From NCBI RefSeq assembly GCF_036588685.1, contig NC_086378.1:78137127-78201126 (forward strand): DNA of 64,000 nucleotides, given 5' to 3'. Under the pieces are notes generated by a model. The model ran no database searches, was not told the DNA's origin, and worked only from the letters and a program-made list of their open reading frames with translations. Shown here in pieces: positions 24,001-33,710 of the stretch. This DNA comes from Mytilus trossulus. Taxonomy: Eukaryota > Mollusca > Bivalvia > Mytilida > Mytilidae. Made by a program: the position numbers and the translations under genes. Each line of letters opens with the position of its first letter. Position 1 is the first letter of the stretch.

Positions 24001-27000
24001 AGAAGTTTCTGAATAAATTCTGCTTCATACGAATACAAAAACAAATCAGCCAGCAGGGGTGCACAATTAGTACCCATTGGAATACCGACTGTCTGCTGAA
24101 ATATAAATCCTCCAAACTCAACAAATATATTGTCGATCAAAAAGTCCAGCATTTTAATAATATCATCTTCAGTATATTTTCTGGAAGATTCAGTGTGATT
24201 CTTCACAAAATAGGAATTATTGTATCCCAAAACAAGAAAATTGTATCTACGAATCCCATTTTTATAGAAAAAGCTCTGTTTTATGAGTTGGTGAAGTCGA
24301 TCTTTCAACTAAGCGTGGGGAATAGTAGTATATAGCGTAGAAAAATCAAAAGTTTTTATGTTGCTGCAAAATTTCAAAGATTGTGATCGAAGGTTTAGCA
24401 GTAGATCTTTCGAATTTTTGAGAATCCACATCTGGTTAACACCACTGGTAGAATATATATCCTCACAATATTTTTGAAGCGACATCTTTAACTGTAGAAA
24501 GAATAGTAGTCAATACTTTAGAAAGATGTTTAGTCGAACATTTTGAAAACCCAGCTATGTATCGTTCTTTATATGGAGTTTTGTGTAATTTAGGTATCCA
24601 GTATAATGAGGGCAAGTTTTCTTCGTTTTCTTTGATGTTGATACCAAAAGAAAGAAGGACAGATTTATGATTTTGTAAAATTTCATCCTTGGTAAATGAT
24701 GTTAAAGAAAATGTAGGATTACCAGTAGTTTGATCAATTCCAAGCTCTGTAGTGAGACATTGCAAATAATGTTTTTTTACATATGAAGACAATATTATTG
24801 GAGGCTTTATCTGCCGGAACAACGACATATTTGTCATGCAAAGAGGATAAAGCATCCACAACCTCCGGATTCTTGAAAGGGTTAGAAACTCTTGTACTCA
24901 TATTACATCTCAGTTTTTGTATGCGCCTATGAATGCATGATCCAATAGCTTTGATCCATTCAGACAAAGTGTCCAGTTCGGGTTCGTCTGGTTCGCGCTT
25001 TATCCATTTTCTTGCATAGTCCTCAACTGCATCCATCAGTAACTTGAAATTCTTTTTCCAGTTGATGGGCTGGGGGATTCTATACTTTGGTCCCTTGGCT
25101 AGCAACTCTCTTAGTAAAATCATAAATAGTACGCCAACTCGATATCTCAAGATATTCGTTCTTTTTGTCCTGCCAATTTATAGCTTACATGTATTCGAAT
25201 CTGCCTTGTAGTTGTCTTACTATTTGAATTGTTATCATTATTAACTATAATACTTTTCTTCAATTAAATCTGCATTTTGTGGTGAATACTTGTTTAGGCG
25301 ATTGATAACAATATGTGTTCAAACTTCTTTGTCTGATAAAGGTTACAATTGCATGGTATTGTCTTCTCCAATGTAGAGTTATATCATGAAAATTTAGCAA
25401 TATTATATTCTAATTTGTACAAGGAAAAGTCGTGAACATGCAGTGAGTGTTATTTTGATCAAGGTTGAAGACCTCGTTTTATTTATCTAAAATCAAGAAA
25501 AATAACTATATGTTTTATTGATTTGGTTACCTCAATTTGTTAAATATATCTTTTCCTTTTTTTAATATGCTTCATTAAAAAGGATGTATTTTTTTACCTA
25601 TTACTCCATCGTCATGCATCCATTAATATATTCTGTATATATTTGTGAGTGTATGTTAAAATAATTGCCACTGGAATATACACAAACACAATACATCAGT
25701 CTTTTATGTCGAAAACCTTAACGAGTTGTGGTCCATTTTGCTGTATGGTTGCAGTTCAAATAACGAAAGTAATAGTATAATAATTTAAGGGAGCTCGCGG
25801 GTCTAAATCAACTTTGTTTTCTAATATAGTATTTTTCTATTTTCTTCTATGATTAAACCTTATCTTAGATCTAATAGAAATATGAAATAAAAATATGGGG
25901 TCACCGTTCATTAAAGCTCACAATCTGCCTCCGAAAGAAGCATTCATTTTTGTTAATTTTCTTTTTTTCTGTTGAGGTAATATGAGAAATATTGGTAATA
26001 TCGAAAGAAATAAAGAAATAAATTACAGAAATCGCCGTAGTTTTTGAACAGCTTGTTTGAAAACAATAATAAAAAATTTGGTCACCGATTAGTTACAAAA
26101 AATATTTCAATTTAAACGTAAAAAAATGCCATGTTTGCACCAAAGGGAGATAACTTAGAGCATTTTCAATGATATAAACATTTTTAAAGTCATCTGTGGC
26201 CAAACCAGATCAACTTGCCTGGGTGATTTTTGTTCCAAATTATAAAGTAATAACTTAAAGTGTAATAAATAAAATTTGTAATGAAAAAAAAAATGTTTAA
26301 TTTTTTGCTGAATTTTTTATACCCGCGAGCCTCCTTGATTAAACAGTTTGTTTCTTTGTGCATTATTTTACGGTATGAATATTAGTTCTAAAGCACTATC
26401 TTAAATGTAAACATTATGATAATGGTACATAAAACATATCTCAATACTAGTATAATCTGCTCTTAACTGTGTCATGATATGAAAATAAATAAAATCAATG
26501 GTTTCATATTCAAATACAAACACGTACAGAGACCGTGCTTAGTTGACGAATCAATAAGACATGAGATATTTTTTTTTATATAAAAGTGATGAAATTCAAT
26601 TACTTCAGCCTTCCCCGACATCATATGAAGGCATTCCATTTCGTATTGCTAGAATTATATATTATTATATTCAATATTTTGAAGAATATTTCCAATATTG
26701 TTAGTTGTGAAGATGATATTTTGGACGACCTACTGTTATTTCCGGTCACAGAGATGCAGTTCTACTCGGGACGACAGAAATATCCTTGTGACACCCCATA
26801 ATCCAACCATTGACAGAAGACCGGTAATCATATTTCAGTTTTTTTCTATTTTCTATTTTTTAATAATATCTATATATATTAAAGGTTTTCTAATTGTTGA
26901 AAGCCGATCATTTGCCCCATTCTGCTTCTTTCCAATTCATTCTAACTTTAATTAATACTTGTCACTGACCATAAGTTTATGAAAAACCTATACTATTGAA

Positions 27001-27626
27001 GATATGTTCTAGATTTGATTTTGAATAAGATGTATTGCTGAATAATAATGGCAACAAGTATACCGCTGTTCACAAATTCACAAATCGATTGAGAAAAAAA
27101 GAAATCAGTGTTACAAACTAAAACTTAAAGAAACGCATCAAATATAAGAAAACAACGGTACGACAAAAACACAACATTCAAATGTAACACACACAAAAAC
27201 GAACTATATTATAACAATGGCCATTTTCCTGACATGGTACAGGACATTTTAAGAATAAACTGGTGGGTTGAACCTGGTTTTGTAGGATGCCAAATCTCCC
27301 GCTGACGACGAGTATCCAAAATAAGAGATAAAAAAAATGAAATAGGAAGACGATCGAATGTCGATTTATCTTGTGTCAGATTTAGTTTATATTTATGCAA
27401 ATGAGATATGTTTAAAGTAAAATTTTATGACATTTTCGATTACTATCTTATTTTGTAAATCTAGGCACAAGGACATGCAGTCAATGTGGAAAATGGAATG
27501 GAGAATCCGTGTTACTTCCAACAACCAGAAGTATTCCCAAATGTCGTTAGGTCAGTGCCTACTCCAGTGCCATCGTATGAACAAGCTATCAAGACACCAT
27601 GCTATAGAGAACGAACCAACAATTAA
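21038..27626 (+). CDS. Small single-pass membrane protein, NPxY motif, PPxY lost (paralog 3)
   Basis: Three coding exons: 21038-21057, 26685-26823 and 27465-27626, 106 residues, in the same phases (2, then 0) as paralogs 1 and 2. The membrane segment is about residues 8-24, with lysine 16 and tryptophan 20 conserved, then CYFRSQRC. The tail keeps NPCY (67-70) and the order of the paralog tails, but the PPxY sites are changed: QQPEVF replaces QQPPxY and PVPSY replaces PPSY. It should therefore bind WW domains poorly; loss or change of partner is inferred. The tail exon is 24 bases shorter than in its relatives. The first coding intron is 5.6 kb, swollen by a Penelope-like element (21.8-25.2 kb) and a TTAA element (25.8-26.3 kb). 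Acceptor tattttgaag before exon 2 is only moderately good. Could be a decaying copy, though no frame break is visible. Confidence 0.7.
22412..22890. repeat. Tandem duplication, 241-bp unit, two copies
   Basis: acgcccagatataaaagatc at 22412 and acgcctagatataaaagatc at 22653; tails actaattacagaaaacta at 22621 and 22862. The homologous stretch at 41466-41745 has one copy only, so the duplication is specific to this element copy. Confidence 0.85.
23560..25150 (-). pseudogene. Penelope-like reverse transcriptase, broken
   Basis: Read from 25150 downwards: an N-terminal region with VVPADKASNNIV (about 24800), then YWIPKLHK and GFSKCSTKHLSK (24520-24600), FDFSTLYTTIPHA (about 24340), GIPMGTNCAPLLADLFLYSY (about 24050), RYIDDVLSLNN (the catalytic aspartates, about 23930), YPSELEIKDTTDT and SYLDLFL (about 23830). 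The C-terminal region down to about 23560 is in another frame. These are the RT motifs of Penelope-like elements, including the YIDD box. Breaks: a shift near 24770, one near 24470, an in-frame TAG near 24310 and a change of frame after about 23800. I found no GIY-YIG endonuclease motifs. The copy is inactive but not very old, since each segment reads cleanly. Confidence 0.85.
25789..26338. mobile_element. 550-bp TTAA-flanked MITE-like element
   Basis: Flanked by TTAA on both sides (25785-25788, 26339-26342). Inverted ends: left gggagctcgcgggtctaaa, right (reverse complement) tcaaggaggctcgcgggtat. No coding capacity. Class by TTAA target: piggyBac- or Kolobok-derived. Confidence 0.65.
26685..26823 (+). 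CDS. Gene 3 membrane-segment exon
   Basis: One leading base plus 46 codons, the same 139 bases as gene 2: IFPILLVVK..FWTTYCYFR. Donor gtaatc. Confidence 0.75.
27040..27310 (+). repeat. T-family repeat
   Basis: Blocks caagtataccgctgttcac, atcagtgttacaaactaaaa, cctgacatggtacaggacat and ggtgggttgaacctggtttt in family order. Located in the last intron of gene 3. Confidence 0.7.
27465..27626 (+). CDS. Gene 3 tail exon with NPCY
   Basis: Phase 0 acceptor gtaaatctag; 53 codons then TAA. ENPCYFQQP and PSYEQAIK align with ENPGY.QQP and PSYEQ of the paralogs. Confidence 0.8.
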   Translation, partial: AQGHAVNVENGMENPCYFQQPEVFPNVVRSVPTPVPSYEQAIKTPCYRERTNN

Positions 27627-28885
27627 TAATTGCATTTTAGTTTTCTTTATATACATATATATGTTATTTACTGTACACATTGTAAAACAAAATGTTATTT
27701 AGTGTCAGTATTTGTCAATATTGCATACAAGCCACGGTGCTTTAGAATAATATATCTCATTTATGCTTTGAGAAACGCTCTCAATGCTGCCTTATTTCTA
27801 TCCATTGCTTTGAGTAAAAGTCATTTTTTACTTTTACTTTAATATATATGATCGTTGGCTTTGAAAATATTTTATTGTAAATTGTATTTCACATTGTGTA
27901 TTCAAATTATCCTATACGAATTTTTTCTTATTTCTTTTGGTGTTAAAATGGTGTAAAAAATGAAAAGTTTAATATTTTCTTATACATCCAAACTGATATC
28001 TATTGATCGTTCCAAAATCTACAAAAAAAAAAACATGGATAATTCCATTGTTTATACACCAAAATGAAAATGACGTTACTTCGTTGAATTTCTATTGGTT
28101 ATTACGTTTGAACAAATCAATACGTTTTGGCGTACGCTTTTGGAAATATTACCCAGTATGCATTAAATTCTGAAACGGCGAATTACAAAATATGTTTTAA
28201 ATTAGGTGTCAACACATCATACGTTTGTGGCTGAAGTCAAAAACTCTTTTCATAGCTATCGCTGTTATTGTTAAACCTTTTATCTACATTCTCTGCAATA
28301 TGTAACTAAGGACACTACAATAGATACATTATCAAATACAAAAATATAGTTTTATGTTAAATAATACATAGCAAATTTTGGCTATGGTAGAAAACAGTCG
28401 TACTCCTAATGACAAGGGCAAACTGTAGCAAACTGTAACTAGTGTATTTGTCAAACTAACCATTGATTCTTTGATGTGTGGATAAATATAGGATGCTTTG
28501 ATTAATGTGTGTGGACAAAATATGATGTTTTTATTGCTGTTCTCTATTTTAACAGTTCATAGATGGCCTTCAAAAATAAAATATAACACGATTATTTATG
28601 TTTTTCTACGAGAATATATTAAATGCTGCTGATTTGGTCCTTATCAGTAATGATGGGTCGTAAATTATATGCAGGTATATATGTATCGGAATGACAATAC
28701 TCTTTATTTTGAATACTTTTTAAAAACAATTTTACCAATACATTATAAAAAGTACTCTGTAACTAATTACAAATTATCTTTACGAATGGCTTTGGTAATG
28801 TGGTGGTGATGAACACATTATTAAATTATTATTAAATGCTTATTATATAATGAAATAACAATATGTTTGAAGGGTAATATAGAAG
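27627..28885. other. 3' flank of gene 3, nothing recognised
   Basis: AT-rich sequence without supported coding regions or known repeats; no clear poly(A) signal close to the gene 3 stop was singled out. Confidence 0.4.
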
Positions 28886-29045
28886 AGGGCAAAGTGCTTG
28901 TGTCAGAGCAAGAGGGGTGAACGATACCAGTGGAACATCATTTTAAACTCGAAAATAAACAGACAACCCCATGACTAAAATAGAAAAAAAGACCTTTAAA
29001 CAAACAATTCTACACAAAACACAAAATACCACTAAAACATATGAC
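28886..29045 (-). repeat. Diverged U-family repeat, minus
   Basis: gaggggtgaacgataccag, gacaaccccatgact and acacaaaata blocks follow the U-family order with many changes. Confidence 0.4.
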
Positions 29046-30445
29046 ACCTTGCGAGTTGCTACAAACATGGTAATTAGTCTAATTGGAAAGGTCACCTGAT
29101 ATAAATGAATGACGTAAATTACAAATCTAAGAAACCATCAGAAAGAGTAAAATATAGTGATTGTTTTCGAACAACTGGAATAGATGAATTATTTTAACTC
29201 CCGAATAATAAATGACAAAACAAATTGATAAGTTGTCTATTTCGGAAGAACCGATATCAATTTTTAGCTGCGGCTAGACAATATGTTGTTCTGATATTCA
29301 AGTTTCTAGGCTTAGGCTGGTGTGATTTCTTAAAGTTATCGGTGGTGAAAAAGTAAAATCTTCTCTATTATATGTTTTTTTTCTTTTCTTATGCATCAGA
29401 ACATGTTTTTAAAAAAATCAGATTGATGGTTGTTAAGTACAATGTATGACCAAAATGATGCTGGTGTTTTGCGTTTTTATGTCACATTTACCTATGTTTA
29501 TATTTTACTGATGTCTCTTCACTTAGTAATTCAAACTTGAATAACCAGTTTCATCGTGTATATCTTAATAAACTTGAAAGAGGATGCTCCATATTTTGAT
29601 TTACATATTGGCATCAACACGGAGGGTCGGTTAAGAAAAGGTAATATCACAAAAATACAAAACTCTGAGAAAAATCAAAACGGAAATTTTCTAATCAAAA
29701 TTGAAATCAAAAGCTCAAAATAATAAAAAAAAAACCAAACAAACAAATAGAGTCTTGACTTGGTACCTATCGGATGATTCTAATTTCCTATTTATAAACC
29801 TCATATGACTACTTTGCAACTATCAGGCAGTATCACAGTTGAAGCAAAAGCTAAATATTTCTTATCATAATTAGATGGTTGCTACTTACCTTGAAGTTAT
29901 TTAATCAATTAATCTGAATCGTAAATTACGTTCCCGCAAGAAGTTGTTTATATACCATCATGATTTAAAGAAAAACATTGTCAAATATCACCACGAATAT
30001 ATTCTTCTTGTCATTGACATAACCATCGTCAATCAATAGCAGAAGAATAAGTGATTACACTCTGGCCGATATATCATCAATTATCTTAAAATGAATGCCA
30101 TTATCCTTTTTTATAATGTTAACTATCGGAACTCATATTGATCACCGTAAATAATTATCACAGGTGCCAGGGTTTCAATTTATGTTTGTTTTGTTCATAC
30201 TTTTAACGACAAAATTATTTTTATGTCTACCTGTACGAATTTCAAACGCGCATTTTTACACCAGCAATGAAAACCTTCTTTCCTTGACGGGTAGACTTTA
30301 TATACATAAATTAAGTGGTACAAGAAAAGCAAAATGAGTATGTTAAATTTGATGTATGCCTTTTTGTGATTCTTCGTTACATTTTTTGTTTTTATAGTGA
30401 TATTTAGATGATAACACAATAATGACTGCTGTACCCCTATTTTTG
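29046..30445. other. Intergenic sequence, nothing recognised
   Basis: No coding sequence or repeat could be supported. Confidence 0.4.
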
Positions 30446-30725
30446 ACATTTTTACTCTTTGAGTATGTTTGTTTTGTTCATACATCGTTGACAATGTAAT
30501 GGAATTTGATGCGACTGTCATACAAGTGAGAGGTTTAGCTAGCTATAAAACCAGGTTCAATCCACCATTTTCTACATTAGAAAATGCCTGTACCAAGTCA
30601 GGAATATGACAGTTGTTATCCATTCGTTTGATGTGTTTGGACTTTTGATTTTGCCTTTTGATTTTGGATTTTCCTTTTGAATTTTCCTCGAAGTTCGGTA
30701 TTTTTGTGTTTTTACTTTTTAATAC
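30446..30725 (+). repeat. M-family repeat, well preserved
   Basis: About 280 bases nearly identical to 36295-36575, including aggtttagctagctataaaa, ccaagtcaggaatatgacag and the T-rich cttttgattttgcc tail. Copies this similar imply recent spread. Confidence 0.8.
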
Positions 30726-30875
30726 GCGATACGCGCGTTTAGTCTACATCAGACACAATTGTTTAAAGCCAATTAAGTACAAAGTTGAAGAGCATTGAGG
30801 ACCCAAAATTCCAAAAGGTTGTGCCAAATATGTCTTAGGTAATCTATTCCTGGGATAAGAAAATCCTTAGTTTTG
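30726..30875 (+). repeat. 'acgcgcgttt' interspersed repeat
   Basis: Contains tacgcgcgtttag, aagtacaaagttgaagagc, attccaaaaggttgtgcc and ctgggataagaaaatcctta. The same order of blocks occurs inside the Penelope-associated tails at 22380-22560 and 41440-41620. Confidence 0.55.
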
Positions 30876-31604
30876 TAAGCAGAAGATTTATAAAAAAAAC
30901 CATATATTTGTATAAAAAAGTGTTTAAAATAACAAGCTTGAAATCACATCCTTTATGAATGTCGCACCTCTTATATGTTTATGACAATATTTGTTTTTAA
31001 ATATTTCTTTTATATCATAAAATAAGGGACGTCCGATTGGTCAAACATGTTTTATATAAGACTTCAGACACATGTTTAGTTAAATAATGAAGTTGCGAAA
31101 TTGAATTCGGGTTGAGTATTTTTCTTAATATTACCAATAATTTGTTAAAAAGGTATGAACAATGTCAATATGAAATAGAATTACCCATAAAAAAATATAA
31201 GAACAATTGCAGGTCATCGTAATACTTGAACAGTGATCAACACTCGTATCACGGATTGGTGATCTATATAAGTCTAAGATATGACAAAATGCGAAACAAT
31301 CTAAACGACAAATCAAACGGCCTGATTTCGATTCCACAAAGACCAAGTGACAAATATAGCCTATACATGTTTGTGAGCGCTAAACTCTTCCCTTTGCATA
31401 ATTCAGGAGTGTCAAAACTCATCATAAGTAATTAAGATGATGTTTAAATTAATTTATTCATGTACATGTATTAACTCCTTTTCACCAACACACTTGCTCC
31501 ATCAGACACTGTTCAGTTTGCGAGTGGTGAAAAATTAATAAACGCCACCAAAGTAGCATGCACAATCGTAGCAAAAGGAAGCAAAGTAAACAGATCAAAT
31601 GCAG

Positions 31605-31690
31605 TACGGTGTCCTACATTTGTTAATTTCTGAGTCATTTTGGTCTCATGTGAAGATTTGTCTCATTGGCAATCATAGTGCATATACTTG
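31605..31690 (-). repeat. S-family repeat, minus
   Basis: Blocks gagtcattttggtctcatg and ttgtctcattggcaatcata. Confidence 0.6.
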
Positions 31691-32040
31691 TACTCAGACA
31701 AACCATTATGCTGTTCTTTTCATTCAACATGTTTAATTAAAATGGTTACTGATATTAAATTGAGTTGATTATTATTTGCACGGCATTGCCATAGGTAGTA
31801 AGATCGTCATATTGAGGAGCGTTTATTTCATTGATTTTGTCATAATTTGGTTAAATTGACCATGGATAAATCATGTTACTTCCCAAAACGATTGCCTGAG
31901 TTTGAATATATATTGTAAGTCAAACCATCTAAATTAAAATTGTTATTTTTAAAGAAATAAACGCAGAATAACCAAGATATACTTATTGGCATGGTTTGGT
32001 TCAGCCATTGACATGGTTCAGTTAAGAGTTTAGACATTAG

Positions 32041-32118
32041 TCATGGTTTTGGTTACATTTGTCATGGTTTTGATAACATTTGTCATAGTTTTGGTTACAT
32101 TTGTCATGGTTTAGATCC
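32041..32118. repeat. 21-bp tandem repeat
   Basis: Units tcatggttttggttacattt.g start at 32041, 32062, 32083 and 32104 (about 3.5 copies), with weaker related units upstream to about 31990. Confidence 0.75.
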
Positions 32119-32274
32119 AAATTAATACATATTTGTGACATCTTAAATTTGATAGTTTGATTGAAAGCATTTGTAAAGAATTAAAGTAACACTGTGAACT
32201 AATCGATTAAAAAAAGAAAAAACTTTTTGACCAAATTTGATCGGCGTAAACGTCAAATCGTATATTTATATATT

Positions 32275-32800
32275 TTTTTATCCCACGTTAAGCATTGTGG
32301 TGTTTATAGAATGTCGGTCATCCGTCCTGCCGTCCATACATCCGTGCATTCATCCGTCCAGTCTCACATTTACAAATCTCGCCTGATTTTTTGGAACTTG
32401 TATCATAGTTTTTTAGTAATAGTGTTGGTTAGTTCGAAAATCAGTGCCCATCATTTAAAAAAAAGTTATAATGCCCCTTGGAAACATTAGTTATGATAAA
32501 AGTTGCATTGTTAGCACTCTCAAATGTACAATTCTTGCTAAAATTTTCTGAATCTAACATCATAGGTTTATACCAGCACTGTCTTGGACGAGTTAAAATA
32601 AAAGCCGATCAATAAACTTTAAAAGAGTTGTGTCCCTTAGAAATATATTTATATGGAGAACTGCATTGGAAGCGCTCTCATATTGAGAATTCATTCTCAA
32701 ATTTTATGAAAGTTAAATCATAGGTTGATATCAGCAATGTTTTGGACTGATTTGAAAATTAGTACCGACAGATTATTTTTTAACTATCTAACTGTAACGT
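32275..32800 (+). repeat. Interspersed repeat with internal duplication
   Basis: Starts with a tccgtcc-rich stretch (atgtcggtcatccgtcc). It then holds two diverged copies of a block containing ggtttataccagcactgt / ggttgatatcagcaatgt about 160 bases apart. A similar tccgtcc-type start is at 53190-53230. Confidence 0.4.
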
Positions 32801-33004
32801 TTTGCAACTCTAAGTAAACTCCAATAATCATTTCTCACGATAATCATTCCCGGAAGAGCACACCTACTTAGAAATAATACCGTCCATTAAACAATAACTG
32901 AGATATAAAATTAATCAAACGATATCGATAGAACGCCATACAATCTTCAAACATTCAGGGAATAAAATGTAAACACGAGTTTGATGACCGCCATGGAATA
33001 ACCG

Positions 33005-33710
33005 TTTCACAAATGATATCGGATATGTTACTTACGTAGTAACTACAATCCCTTCCCTTTCATGAATGTGACCTACTTAATTAGACTATTTACCGGATTT
33101 GTTGTCACATAAGCAACATAAATAAAGGCAACAGTAGTATACCGCTGTTCAAAACTCATAAATCCATGGACAAAAAACAAAATCGGGGTAACAAACCAAA
33201 ACCGAGCGAAACGCATTAAATATAAGAGGAGAACAACGACACAACACCGAAACGCAACACACACAGAAACGGACCAAGCATCAGACAAAACACCACGAGA
33301 ATAACAAATATAACATGAAAACCAAATACATGAATTTGGGATAGACAAGTACCGTGCCACGTCTTATCTCAATATCTCAAAAATAAGAGGAAACACAAAC
33401 GACTCAACGTTAAAATGCAACACACAGAGAAACGAACAATAATATAACAATGACCATCTTCCTGACTTGGTACAGGACATAAGCGACAGGTGCCATATGT
33501 GGAGCTGGATCTGCTTACCCTTCCGATGCACCTGATATCACCCCTAGTTTTTGGTCTAGTTCGTGTTGAAAAATCTTTAGTTTTCTATGTTGTGTCATGT
33601 GTACTATTGTTTGTCTGTTTGTCTTTTTCATTTTTGGCCATTGCGTTGTCAGTTTGTGTTCGATTTATGAATTTGACTGTCGCTCTAGTTTTGTCGTCCC
33701 TCTTCAAATC
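33005..33710 (+). repeat. U-family repeat interrupted by a T-family insertion
   Basis: Left part 33005-33117 (tatttaccggatttgttgtc, cacataagcaac) and right part 33477-33710 (cataagcgacaggtgcc, ggatctgcttacccttccg) are contiguous in other copies, as at 11497 and 62645-63003. The interruption is 33118-33476. Confidence 0.8.
33118..33476 (+). mobile_element. T-family insertion with target-site duplication
   Basis: A 359-bp unit from aaataaaggcaacagtagta to cttggtacagg, flanked by acataagcaac (33107-33117) and acataagcgac (33477-33487), 11 bases with one difference. Nearly identical to 21808-22170. Shows that the T block can move alone, apart from the Penelope coding region. Confidence 0.75.

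Larger units (their letters stand above)
21808..25160 (-). mobile_element. Penelope-like retroelement with long repeated noncoding tail
   Basis: On the minus strand the coding part (25150 down to about 23560) is followed by roughly 1.75 kb of noncoding sequence. The latter includes two direct copies of the block starting gagaat.acaaatataaca (21991 and 23302, 1311 apart), with the downstream atgaatttgggata. The same layout recurs at 40475-42900 (40650 and 42095), so the block is a consistent part of the element. Partial direct repeats (pseudo-LTRs) are known from Penelope-like elements; equating these with pseudo-LTRs is inference. The outermost part (21808-22190) is a T-family repeat. Sits antisense in gene 3's first coding intron. 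Confidence 0.65.

Noticed and set aside
31862-31914. Possible fourth start exon (ATG GAT AAA ... then TT|gtaagt, phase 2)
   Set aside because: The phase fits the three-gene family, but there is no clear acceptor before it and I found no membrane or tail exon downstream.
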